Below are positions 18,110 through 26,564 of a DNA stretch of 64,000 bases, in pieces. Where the stretch lies: positions 19,930 to 83,929 of the forward strand of contig CAWGGS010000044.1 of NCBI GenBank assembly GCA_963822095.1, written 5' to 3'. Within the stretch, counting starts at the first letter, position 1, and each line of letters opens with the position of its first letter. Origin of the DNA: CAWGGS01 sp963822095 (GTDB lineage: Bacteria; Desulfobacterota; Desulfobulbia; Desulfobulbales; Desulfocapsaceae). Position numbers and translations under genes: made by a program. The notes under the pieces are model-generated. The model searched no databases and was not told the origin of the DNA. It saw only the letters and a list, made by a program, of their open reading frames with translations.

Positions 18110-18373
18110 GGTTCATCCGAATGAAGCGTTCTTTTGTAAAGCTTAAAGTAACAATACGGCAGAGCGCATCGCTTCCGGACGCTCCTCTGCGGCCTTATCG
18201 TCGGTACACCACGGCTGACAGACAGGCCGTCCCTGGCCTGCTGTCAGGTGCGGACGTCCTGTCCGCACCCCTCCGGGCCTTATGTGGTTCTCCTTCGGGC
18301 CTCCGCGAGGCGTCCTCCAGAGACGCCCTCCGCCTCCCTCGTTATAGATAAGTACTCTTAATCCGGAAAAACC
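18110..18373 (-). mobile_element. MITE-like repeat family B, copy 3 (264 bp, inverted) with 8-bp target duplication
   Basis: Same length and hairpin structure as copies 1 and 2 but in the opposite orientation and more diverged (left end GGTTCATCCGAATGAAGCG). A perfect 8-bp direct repeat GTTTTTAC lies at 18102-18109 and 18374-18381. It sits between the lipoprotein gene and the start of the biosynthetic locus. Confidence 0.92.
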
Positions 18374-18468
18374 GTTTTTACGAGATTGTCATAGTTGAAC
18401 TATAAGAACAAACGTCCGGTGGACAAGAGGTGAAGGTCGGAACAAATTGGTGCTGGCGGCAAAGCATA

Positions 18469-19902
18469 CTATCGATCTTTGGTCGGTTCAAAGGTACGCA
18501 TCGCCGACAGAAAATCCGGCAGGTCGCGGACCAGACGGAGCAGGCTGTGCCGATGCTCCCAGATCCTTTTGCGAAACCGTTTGCGCCACTTGGGATCGGA
18601 ATAGAAGCGTTTGACATGGGCATTATAGAGCTGATCCAGCGCCTCCCAGGATTCTATTGCCTTTGGCAGGAAGACAAAGTTCAGGCAGTTCATCTTCCGC
18701 CAGTCCTCCTGCACCTGACCTTCGGCAAAGATGCTTTTCCAGACGGGAGCGCCATGAAAGGGGGTAAATTTGGCCATGTTCATGTCATCAAGTTCCAGGG
18801 AGATGACAAAGTCACTGGTCTTTTGGATGGATTCCACTGTCTCTCCCGGAAGTCCCATCATGAAAAGGCCTTTGACCCGCAAACCGGCCGCATGGACCCG
18901 GGAGACCGTATCCCGGACCTCGTCTAGATAGACGCCTGGCTTGTGAACCTCGAGCAGTGCCGGATCGCCGCTCTCGATTCCGATGGAGACCATCAGACAA
19001 CCGGCGGCTTTCAAAAGCTTCAGGAGGGCATCGTCTGTATGACCCACCCGGACTGCGCAGTTGAACCGTACACCAAGCGGGTTCTGGATAAGCATTTCGC
19101 AGAGGGACTCAATCCGACTGCGGTGCAGGGTGAACAGGTCGTCGTAGATATTTAAATGCCGTACCCCGAAATCATTGTGAAGGTACTTCATGTGTTCATA
19201 GATGTAGGATGCCGAATTATATCGGTATCCTCGTTTAAAGACGGATCGGTCGCAGTAGGAACACTGGTAGGGGCAGCCCCGGCTGGTGATCATGGTCGCG
19301 CCGGGTGGCTTGATGTAGCTGAAGAGCGGCAAGTTGTATTTTGCCGGAAAACCGGGGAGCTTCTCGTACGCCGGAAAGGGAAGAGAATCAAGATCAGCAA
19401 TATGTTGTCTTGGCTGGTTTTCCAGCACCGATTTGTTATTCCTGAAGACGAGGCCGCGGATGTCTTCGAGAGCTCTTCCCTCTGCCAGCTCCTCAAGCGT
19501 TTCCTCTCCTTCTCCGAGGCAGAGATAGTCGATCTCCTGGAAACGTTTTAAAAGCTCGCCACCCATTGCCGATACATGGACACCTCCAAAAACGGTTTGG
19601 ATGTCCGGGCGAATCGATTTGAGACGTGTTGCCAGGTCGCAGGCATCTAGAAAACCCGAGGTCGTGGTGGAGAATCCGACTAAGGCGGGATCATGTCTCA
19701 GGATGCGCTGGATGGTCTGATCATGGCTTTTTGCCGCATAGGGTCCGAGACAATCCTCCACCTGGGTGGAATGCCCCTTTTTTTCAAGATAAGAGGCGAT
19801 TGAGAGAAGCCCCAGGGGCGCCATACGATTGGCCGTGGTGCTGACATCTTTTTTTCCGGGGATCCAGTTGGAACCGGCGGGATGTACGAGAACAATGCGC
19901 AA
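18469..19902 (-). CDS. B12-binding-type radical SAM enzyme
   Basis: A 477-residue class-B-like radical SAM protein. Residues ~1-140 form a cobalamin-binding-type Rossmann domain (MRIVLVHPAG ... VFGGVHVSAMGGE ... YLCLGEGEETLEEL). The radical SAM core follows with C210-PYQ-C214-SY-C217 and later GIESGDPALLEV and KGLFMMGLPGET. The DxHxxG cobalamin-ligand motif is not seen, as in many of these proteins. Such enzymes methylate unactivated carbons or rearrange carbon skeletons. It is transcribed away from the glycosyltransferase at 20029 and forms the left edge of the biosynthetic locus. Confidence 0.9.
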   Translation of the reverse strand: MRIVLVHPAGSNWIPGKKDVSTTANRMAPLGLLSIASYLEKKGHSTQVEDCLGPYAAKSHDQTIQRILRHDPALVGFSTTTSGFLDACDLATRLKSIRPDIQTVFGGVHVSAMGGELLKRFQEIDYLCLGEGEETLEELAEGRALEDIRGLVFRNNKSVLENQPRQHIADLDSLPFPAYEKLPGFPAKYNLPLFSYIKPPGATMITSRGCPYQCSYCDRSVFKRGYRYNSASYIYEHMKYLHNDFGVRHLNIYDDLFTLHRSRIESLCEMLIQNPLGVRFNCAVRVGHTDDALLKLLKAAGCLMVSIGIESGDPALLEVHKPGVYLDEVRDTVSRVHAAGLRVKGLFMMGLPGETVESIQKTSDFVISLELDDMNMAKFTPFHGAPVWKSIFAEGQVQEDWRKMNCLNFVFLPKAIESWEALDQLYNAHVKRFYSDPKWRKRFRKRIWEHRHSLLRLVRDLPDFLSAMRTFEPTKDR

Positions 19903-20028
19903 GGCGCTCTCCTTTTGGTCGTCTGTTTAATGGGCTTGAAATTTTTACTCGCTACAGGTAAAAGTAGAGTCGATTTCCTTGTTTTCCTTCAGCAATCTTG
20001 CCGTTTTTTGCGCCTTCATCTTCCAGCT

Positions 20029-20802
20029 ATGCATACTAGCAAATCGGATTCAGAAAACGCAACATCTAACATTCCGGGCAAACGAATAAGCACATCTTTG
20101 GCTGACGATTGGTCCTTTTTTGATAGGGTATACTGCATTTCTCTGACTCAGAGAAAAGATCGACATATTGAGGCGTTGAGGCAGTTTTCCGGAGTCGGTC
20201 TGGCGGAGAAAGTAGAATTTTTGATTGTCGAAAAACATCCGACGGATTGTGAACAGGGGATCTACGAATCGCATCTTCGCTGTATGGCCAAGGGGCTGGA
20301 CAGTGGTGCCGAGCGTATCCTTATCTTTGAAGATGACGTGGTTTTTGAGGGTTTTTCGCCTGACCGCCTGAAAAATGTCACCTCCTTTCTTCGGGAAAAC
20401 GATAACTGGCAGTTTTTTTTCTTCGGTTGTATGGTGCGGAAGAGTCAAAAAACTCTCTATCCTTCCATTGTCCGGATCGGCTACAGAAGCCTTGCCCATG
20501 CCTATGTGGTTCGTCGTGAATTCGCTGAAAACATGGTCCGCCATCATCCCTGGAAAAATGTCGCCTTTGATGATTTTCTAAGAGATCTTGAAAGTCCCCG
20601 GATGTATGCGGTCTATCCTTCGTTTGCTTTTCAAAGTGATGCCCCCTCCGATAATGATCCCTATCTCCCGCTGGATCGGTTTCGCAGGTTCTGCGGTGGT
20701 CTGCGGAATCTCCAGAAACGCAACGAAATATATCATCGTCATAAATGGTTGATCATCGGTTGCCATATTCTCGTTCTCATCGGATTCATGGCCTGGCTAT
20801 GA
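20029..20802 (+). CDS. Glycosyltransferase family 25 (LPS-type) protein
   Basis: A 257-residue protein of the LOS glycosyltransferase family. Motifs: FDRVYCISLTQRKDRHIEAL near residue 28, GIYESHLRCM, and the metal-site acidic run ILIFEDDVVFEG; the C-terminal half contains LAHAYVVRREFAENM and DDFLRDL. A hydrophobic segment closes the protein (WLIIGCHILVLIGFMAWL), suggesting membrane anchoring. The ATG at 20029 is the best internal start; earlier frame lacks family similarity and would overlap the divergent radical SAM gene. The stop overlaps the next start (ATGA), so the two are translationally coupled. Confidence 0.85.
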   Translation: MHTSKSDSENATSNIPGKRISTSLADDWSFFDRVYCISLTQRKDRHIEALRQFSGVGLAEKVEFLIVEKHPTDCEQGIYESHLRCMAKGLDSGAERILIFEDDVVFEGFSPDRLKNVTSFLRENDNWQFFFFGCMVRKSQKTLYPSIVRIGYRSLAHAYVVRREFAENMVRHHPWKNVAFDDFLRDLESPRMYAVYPSFAFQSDAPSDNDPYLPLDRFRRFCGGLRNLQKRNEIYHRHKWLIIGCHILVLIGFMAWL

Positions 20803-21650
20803 GCGTCTCTGCGTCTTGTGGAAGGCCAACAAAAAAAAGGCCTTTCTCGCCGGCTGAATGGGTAGGGATCGCCGCCCTTCTTTTCTCTCCCCTGTTCTGG
20901 ATGGTGGATCCTTGTTTGGCAATGGTTCCACCGGCCGGATTTCTCCTCCTCTGTTTTGTCATGCCCTTCTTCCCCGGGAGCACCTTTTTCCTGCCTGTAA
21001 AAAGCAGGGGAAAGACCGGGCAGCCTGTCGTCGGTCTTACCTTTGATGATGGTCCTGACCCGGTCTCCACCCCATCATTGCTGCGCTTGCTGGAGAAGTA
21101 TGGGGCCATTGCCACTTTTTTTGTCACTGGTGAGCGGTTGAGGCGTTATCCCGATATCGGCCGGGAGATTATCTCCAGAGGCCACAGTATCGGCAACCAT
21201 TCCTATACCCATGATGACTACCTTATGTTTAGAGGAACCAAGACGATAATTCGCGAGATTGAAAGTACCCAGGAGGCTTGCAGCAAACTGGGATTTCTAC
21301 CGCGATTGTTCCGACCTCCGGTTGGGATAACCACCCCTCGTTACGCACCAGCCATCCATCAAACGGGGCTGCAGGTTGTAAATTTCAGCATCCGGGCCCG
21401 TGATATGGGAAACAGAAGAGTAAGAGGGCTTTGTGGGCGGATTCTTGCGAAGCTGTGCGCCGATGACATTATTTTACTGCATGATATTCCTCCCAGAGGG
21501 GGAGTCGACCTCCAGGCATGGCTGGATGAGGTCGAGTGTCTCTTGGCGGGGATTAAGGACAAGGGGCTTGCTATAGTTCCTCTCGAGGTTCTTATTGATC
21601 AGCCGGTGATATCCTCAGCAGATGAATTGCCGGTAATGGATGGGTTTTGA
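20799..21650 (+). CDS. Polysaccharide deacetylase (NodB-like), membrane-anchored
   Basis: A 283-residue carbohydrate esterase family 4 protein. Two hydrophobic segments at about residues 20-60 anchor it. The NodB domain carries TFDDGPDPVSTP (catalytic Asp and metal Asp), HSIGNHSYTH (metal HxxxH), RLFRPPVG and a late LLHD. It removes acetyl groups from N-acetylated sugars in the envelope. The ATG at 20799 overlaps the glycosyltransferase stop by 4 bp. The 3' end overlaps the end of the convergent MMPL gene by 52 bp. Confidence 0.9.
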   Translation: MSVSASCGRPTKKRPFSPAEWVGIAALLFSPLFWMVDPCLAMVPPAGFLLLCFVMPFFPGSTFFLPVKSRGKTGQPVVGLTFDDGPDPVSTPSLLRLLEKYGAIATFFVTGERLRRYPDIGREIISRGHSIGNHSYTHDDYLMFRGTKTIIREIESTQEACSKLGFLPRLFRPPVGITTPRYAPAIHQTGLQVVNFSIRARDMGNRRVRGLCGRILAKLCADDIILLHDIPPRGGVDLQAWLDEVECLLAGIKDKGLAIVPLEVLIDQPVISSADELPVMDGF

Positions 21651-24600
21651 TCTCCTCGCTGGGCGACGATCCAGAAAAGCTCGCTGTTGGAGGTGGGCGA
21701 CACCCTCGGGGCACTAAAGCCGTTTGCACTCAGCAGTCCGGTCAGGAACTCGGTTGTTCTATAATTTGTTATGCAGCCGGAAAGCCTGGCCCTGAAGTCC
21801 TCGACTCGCCAGGATAACGAAGGATTTGTTACCGGACGGATGACGAACCTGGCAACCAGGAGGCCACCCGGCATCATCAGCTTTTGTAGTTTGATCAAGG
21901 TTTTTGCAAGTTGCCGGTCGTCGATGTAGTGCAGCATGTCCAGAAGCAGGACCAGGTCAGGCCGTTCTCCGATCTTCGGCAGCTCGGGGGCCGCACCTTC
22001 CATGATAGTCCCTCTCTCCTGTACGGCTATTGCTGCAACTCGAACCCTTTCCGGGTCGGGATCAATACCAACAACCCGTGCCTGTGAAAAATGTTCCAGG
22101 CACCAACAGGCCGGAACCCCGAAACCGCAGCCGATATCGAGGATGGTCTTGAACGTGTCGCTTTCACCCAGAATTTTCTCGAGGTCACGGAAAAGAGGGT
22201 CGTTCGTGAGCTTGAAGCGGGCAAACATCCGAGGATAGGTCTCCAGCAACCGGTAGCGTTGGAGAATGCGCTGTACGAGTGTCCCTTCCTGGTTTACGAC
22301 GGTATTTATTGATTTGTAATAGGCTTCCAGCAACGGAGGAAGGAGGAGGATTGATCCCAGGAAGGAATAGCCGATGCCGCATAACGAGGTGATGCCGACG
22401 CTTCTCAGCGTGGAGTGTTCGGCAAAACAGAGGACGCCGAAACCGATCAGTGTCGAGGAGGCCGACAACAGGACCGCGCTTTTGACCAGAATGGAGGAAG
22501 GATGGTCGTCACTTCCATAGCGCCTGCGGCCGCAAACGGTGTAGATGGAGTAGTCGACCCCGATTCCCAGGATAACGACTGTCAGCATAAGCCCCGGAAT
22601 GTCAAGGGGGTGACCGATAATGTTCAAGGTGCCCAGGGTGCAAATATAGGCAAAGACCAACGGAAGGAGGGTGATACAGGTCAGTCGCCAATCCAGAAAA
22701 TACAGGAAGAGCATCAAGGTCACGACCACCGTCATGATGGCAAGTGAAGAAGTGTAGGTGGTAAACAGAATATGGCTGAGGAAGCCCGAGAAGTAGGTGG
22801 CATCGAATATCTTGCAGTTTTTGCTAAACTCCTTGATAAAGGCCTGGGCATTGTAGTGCCTGCCGGGAGTAACGGCAATGAACTGGGCCAGCCCGCCGCT
22901 TTGCGAGGCCGTAATTCCCAAGAGTTTGTCGTAGCGGGGGGAAAGCGGAGCCGGTTGCATCGGGGTGTCCAGGCTCAGTTGCGCGAAGAACGGGGCGAAG
23001 GCATCTTTTTTAAAACCGAGGGCGGTACCTGTCCCAATAAGTTCCGTCTTTACCTTTCCTATCCGCTCGGGGGTCCAGAAATGCTTCCAGGCGGCCCGGT
23101 TTTCGGCAGCACGTTCCTTGCCGGGAAAAATCATTGAGGGATTGAACACGGACCGTATTCGTTCCAACTGGATATTTTTTTCCATATCCACCAGGAGGTG
23201 ATCGTTTTTCTTCTGAAGCGCATCCCTTGATGCCGCCGTGGTCATGAGGTAGACCTTGCGACTGAGATCACCCCAGACTTTCGAAAACATCCGGCCCTCT
23301 TGCTGGGTCTTCTTGCTGACTGTATTCATGTCACTGAGACTCAGATGAAAAACGGGTTTGGCAAAAAAGAACATGATGCCTGCAAACAACACCGCTGCCA
23401 CAAGACCGGGTTTTCCGGCCCTGTAGAGCAGGCTGGAAATCCGATGGAGAGGTGGATTGCGCTTCCCCGACGGCGGCATGACCGGGAAGATTTTCGGGCA
23501 AACAAAGTAGATGAACAGATAGGTAAATAAGAGACCCAGGGCGGTAAATTCTCCGAGTTCGGCAAAAATGGGAAAATCGTTCAGGCTGAGGACGAGAAAG
23601 GAAGCAATGGTGGTGAGCACGGCGATGATGCCGCCGATCGCATTGACCTCACCTGCCGCCTGCTTTCCTTTGGTTGCCTGTGGTCTATCGAAAAACAGCA
23701 GGTAGGTTATGCTGAAGTCGTCCATAATGGATATGAGTGCTCCGGAAAAGCCGAGAACCATTATTGAGATGGAGGAGTGGAAGAGGGAGTAGACAAACAG
23801 TGCGGCCGCTGTCCCGGCCAGAGGGGGGATCAGGGAGAGCAGACTGAAAAGAGGTCTTGGGAAAGCCAGAATCAGCAGCAGGGCGATGCCGGCCATCGAC
23901 AGTCCCAGGGCCAGTTGGACATCGTGGCGGATGATCTTTTCGTTGTCCAGGGCTGCCTGATAGGTCCCCGTGGGAGTAAGCACCACATGGATACCGGTAG
24001 AGGCAAATTTTCGATTAAGCTCGCGTGCGGACGTCGCAAAAAGCCTGGTTATCTGTCGTGCCGCCTCGGTATTGGAGCCGGCTTTTGCCGGCCTGCCGGT
24101 GAGGAGAAGGTGCCTGCCATCCCGGGAGATGAGGTTCTGTTTGTAGATGGTAGCATTATGTGATGGGGCGAGGTGAATGAGCCTTGCCAGCACCAGGTCC
24201 TTGAGGCCTAAAGGATCAACGGCGATATATGCTGACCGGCCGATGCCTTCCAGGCCGGTCATGCCGGTGACCACCTCATGCAGGCGACGGCCTACAGCGC
24301 TGCTTTGCAGGCGAGGCGCAACCTTGTTTTCCAGTTCTGCCTTTGAAAATAAAAAAGGCAGATGATGGGCAACCTGCTGCGCTATCTCCGGTATGAGCAT
24401 GGCGACATCCCCCATGCCGATATCGGTAAAAAGTCCGCTTGCCCGCATCTTCTCCTGGAGGAAGGTGCTGCAATTCACCAGGAGATCCGGATCGTCCCGA
24501 TCGATCATGATATCCACGGCCACCTGATCATGGATGGGATGGTTTTTAAATATCTCGAGTGCGTCGGCAATCACCGGTTCGTGGGCCGGAAGCGATCTTG

Positions 24601-24706
24601 CGATATCGGTGTCGATGTGCAGGCGGGCGATACCAATAACCCCGAAGCAGATGATAAGGGCTACGGCGGTAAGCAGCAGTGGTGTATGTATTCTTTGGGG
24701 TTTCAT
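21599..24706 (-). CDS. MMPL/RND-type exporter fused to a SAM-dependent methyltransferase
   Basis: A 1035-residue fusion. Residues 1-~800 are an RND/MMPL exporter: TM1 (LLLTAVALIICFGVIGIARL), a large periplasmic loop, five grouped TMs around 280-410, a second loop and a second TM group ending about 800. From about residue 855 the motif ILDIGCGFGVPACW begins a class I methyltransferase domain (GIDPDPERV, LVLLLDMLHYIDD). Exporters of this kind are standard in aryl polyene clusters, where a methyltransferase is usually a separate gene. The likely job is export of the acyl product with methylation on the cytoplasmic side (inference). The start at 24706 gives a normal pre-TM N-terminus; a GTG at 24832 has no ribosome site. 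Confidence 0.85.
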   Translation of the reverse strand: MKPQRIHTPLLLTAVALIICFGVIGIARLHIDTDIARSLPAHEPVIADALEIFKNHPIHDQVAVDIMIDRDDPDLLVNCSTFLQEKMRASGLFTDIGMGDVAMLIPEIAQQVAHHLPFLFSKAELENKVAPRLQSSAVGRRLHEVVTGMTGLEGIGRSAYIAVDPLGLKDLVLARLIHLAPSHNATIYKQNLISRDGRHLLLTGRPAKAGSNTEAARQITRLFATSARELNRKFASTGIHVVLTPTGTYQAALDNEKIIRHDVQLALGLSMAGIALLLILAFPRPLFSLLSLIPPLAGTAAALFVYSLFHSSISIMVLGFSGALISIMDDFSITYLLFFDRPQATKGKQAAGEVNAIGGIIAVLTTIASFLVLSLNDFPIFAELGEFTALGLLFTYLFIYFVCPKIFPVMPPSGKRNPPLHRISSLLYRAGKPGLVAAVLFAGIMFFFAKPVFHLSLSDMNTVSKKTQQEGRMFSKVWGDLSRKVYLMTTAASRDALQKKNDHLLVDMEKNIQLERIRSVFNPSMIFPGKERAAENRAAWKHFWTPERIGKVKTELIGTGTALGFKKDAFAPFFAQLSLDTPMQPAPLSPRYDKLLGITASQSGGLAQFIAVTPGRHYNAQAFIKEFSKNCKIFDATYFSGFLSHILFTTYTSSLAIMTVVVTLMLFLYFLDWRLTCITLLPLVFAYICTLGTLNIIGHPLDIPGLMLTVVILGIGVDYSIYTVCGRRRYGSDDHPSSILVKSAVLLSASSTLIGFGVLCFAEHSTLRSVGITSLCGIGYSFLGSILLLPPLLEAYYKSINTVVNQEGTLVQRILQRYRLLETYPRMFARFKLTNDPLFRDLEKILGESDTFKTILDIGCGFGVPACWCLEHFSQARVVGIDPDPERVRVAAIAVQERGTIMEGAAPELPKIGERPDLVLLLDMLHYIDDRQLAKTLIKLQKLMMPGGLLVARFVIRPVTNPSLSWRVEDFRARLSGCITNYRTTEFLTGLLSANGFSAPRVSPTSNSELFWIVAQRGDQNPSITGNSSAEDITG

Positions 24707-24856
24707 GAATTGAAGGGATCTGATAGGAAAATGCGTCTCAGATCCGGCGGATCTGTCTGTTGCTTTCTTCGATTGGGTAGTATACACTACCCAGGTAATG
24801 TTTACAGATGTTTTTCCACTTTCTCTTCCCACTTAATATGTGGTAATGTCACCAGC

Positions 24857-25246
24857 ATGAGACGGTTACTCAAAAGAATTATCCTCTATTTTGCGGCAAA
24901 AGAATATGTCCGTTCGGCTATCAGGGAACAGGCCAATCTGGATGCCTTCAAGGAAAAGCCGACCCTGACGGTGCTGGCCGGGGTCTTTGCTATTGTTGTC
25001 AGCTTTCCCCTTGGCTGGCCGTCGGTTGCCGCGCTGGGCATCCTCTCAATCAAATATCATACGCCGTGGATCGCTGTGATCGGTGGACCATTGGTCTACG
25101 GTTTTTCACACCTGCTTTTCCTCTTTGGCATGTATCTTTCCGGCTCGGTCTATACTCTGATTTTCCTGCGTTGGCTGACCCGGATTACAATAGAGCGTGC
25201 CTTGGCCTGGATAAATCCCGGTCAGGTTGCGGATCCTGTTTCCTGA
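24857..25246 (+). CDS. Small integral membrane protein, unknown
   Basis: A 129-residue protein with a basic amphipathic N-terminus (MRRLLKRIILYFAAKEYVR) and three hydrophobic stretches at about residues 41-62, 69-85 and 90-110. No recognised domain. It starts 150 bp from the divergent MMPL gene, so the two may share a promoter region. Its end overlaps the convergent dehydratase gene by 25 bp. It may be a partner of the exporter; this is inferred from position only. Confidence 0.65.
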   Translation: MRRLLKRIILYFAAKEYVRSAIREQANLDAFKEKPTLTVLAGVFAIVVSFPLGWPSVAALGILSIKYHTPWIAVIGGPLVYGFSHLLFLFGMYLSGSVYTLIFLRWLTRITIERALAWINPGQVADPVS

Positions 25247-26091
25247 CCCATCTCTTTAGGAGAGGATGTCGCTTTTATCCAGTCCGGCGGCTTGATTCGA
25301 CCGTTGCTCACATCCCGCATTGTAAGACCTGTCAGGGTCTCCCTGATCCTGTTGCGACTATCGAAAATTTGCAGATCATAGACGAGTTCATCCGGCGAGA
25401 GTCCTCGCAGATGGACATCAACGCCGTATTCCTTGCCTGGTTCCGTGGGTTTGCTGATAGTTCTTGAGATAAAACCTACAGGGAAAGGCACGAAATCGAT
25501 CAGGCGTTGGCCGTGTACGCAGGCGGCATGCATGGCTCCGTCGAGGGGAAAGGGAGATCCCACCGGTGTAAATTCCAAAGGAAGGTCGGGGGCACGTAAG
25601 CTGCCTCGGGCGGAGTCGTCCCAGAGGCTCACCTGCCCGTAAAGTGACCTGTACATCGGACCGAAGGGAACCAGCTCGCGGTAGATCCGTTCGGCGGAGA
25701 CCAAGACGATGGGAGTACGGGCGGAAGTGCTCGGTCGGGAAGGTAATGGCGTGATATCGGAGGCCTGGCCGAAAAGCAGCTCGCAGTGGCTGGTCAGCCG
25801 GGTCATGGTTTTGAGTTGCTTTCTCGTCAACAGACGGGCATGTATTCCTTGGATTGTTGCCTTGCCGACCTCGACCAGGATGTCGATTCGGTCTTGATTC
25901 GGCGGGATTTCGAGGAACTTTTGAAACCTGGCATTGTCCATAGCGAGGATATTCCCTGCAGGGTGCAGGTGCTGTACCGTTTGAGCCAAAAGGCGCATCG
26001 CCTCGACTGCCGGAAGGATCACCCGGCCGTTGAAACAATGGTCCCTGAGCCACGGCCGGATCGGCAGCCTCACAGGGACAGTCGTTTTCAT
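25222..26091 (-). CDS. PKS-type dehydratase (double-hotdog), stand-alone
   Basis: A 289-residue protein with the two catalytic signatures of polyketide synthase dehydratases: H18-CFN-G22-RVIL-P27 (HxxxGxxxxP) in the first hotdog and D184-GAM-H188 (DxxxQ/H) in the second. It is therefore predicted to dehydrate a 3-hydroxyacyl thioester. The ATG at 26091 overlaps the thioesterase stop (ATGA), so it is translationally coupled as the last gene of the minus-strand operon. A discrete double-hotdog dehydratase is unusual in bacterial type II fatty acid-like systems, where small FabZ/ApeI-type proteins do this job. Confidence 0.8.
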   Translation of the reverse strand: MKTTVPVRLPIRPWLRDHCFNGRVILPAVEAMRLLAQTVQHLHPAGNILAMDNARFQKFLEIPPNQDRIDILVEVGKATIQGIHARLLTRKQLKTMTRLTSHCELLFGQASDITPLPSRPSTSARTPIVLVSAERIYRELVPFGPMYRSLYGQVSLWDDSARGSLRAPDLPLEFTPVGSPFPLDGAMHAACVHGQRLIDFVPFPVGFISRTISKPTEPGKEYGVDVHLRGLSPDELVYDLQIFDSRNRIRETLTGLTMRDVSNGRIKPPDWIKATSSPKEMGQETGSAT

Positions 26092-26564
26092 TTGGGAAAC
26101 TGCTGCCACAGCGCTACGGTCCTGGCGTCGATCTCCACGGGGATATTGTTGCCGTTGACCGCGCAGTGCCGGGTGAAACCGGTACAGGAGATTTCGCCTG
26201 TCTCCGCCCGGGTGATCAAATAGTCGAACTGTACCTTGACCAGTTCCAGTTTTGACGGTCGGGTGTGGATGAACATCAGATCGTCATAAAAGAGCGGCGA
26301 ATAGTAGTTGAGTTCGGTCTTGATAATCGGGTAGATATAGCCGCTTTCCTCTATCTTCTTATACGGATAATCGGCGTTGCGCATCAGTGAGGCCCTGCCG
26401 AATTCGAAATAGCGCAGATAGTTGGCGTGGTACACCACCTGGGAGCGATCCGTATCCACATACAGGGTGCGCAACTCGCAGCGATGCCAGACGAGGCCTG
26501 TTTTTTGGTCACGCACATAGGAGGGGTCATCGAGCTGTTCGGGGACGAAGGGTTTGGGACGCAT
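26088..26564 (-). CDS. Acyl-ACP/acyl-CoA thioesterase (4HBT hotdog)
   Basis: A 158-residue hotdog thioesterase of the YbgC/4HBT type: YVDTDRSQVVYHANYLRYFEFGRASLM carries the catalytic Asp and the conserved YHANY. Aryl polyene loci have a comparable thioesterase, thought to release or proofread acyl chains. The start at 26564 overlaps the ketosynthase stop (TGATG), indicating coupling. Both flanking genes are fatty acid or polyketide enzymes. Confidence 0.88.
   Translation of the reverse strand: MRPKPFVPEQLDDPSYVRDQKTGLVWHRCELRTLYVDTDRSQVVYHANYLRYFEFGRASLMRNADYPYKKIEESGYIYPIIKTELNYYSPLFYDDLMFIHTRPSKLELVKVQFDYLITRAETGEISCTGFTRHCAVNGNNIPVEIDARTVALWQQFPK

Noticed and set aside
24362..24856. Upstream extension of the small membrane protein frame at 24857-25246
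   Set aside because: The extension lies antisense to the MMPL coding region, has no ribosome site and no family similarity; the membrane protein starts naturally at 24857.
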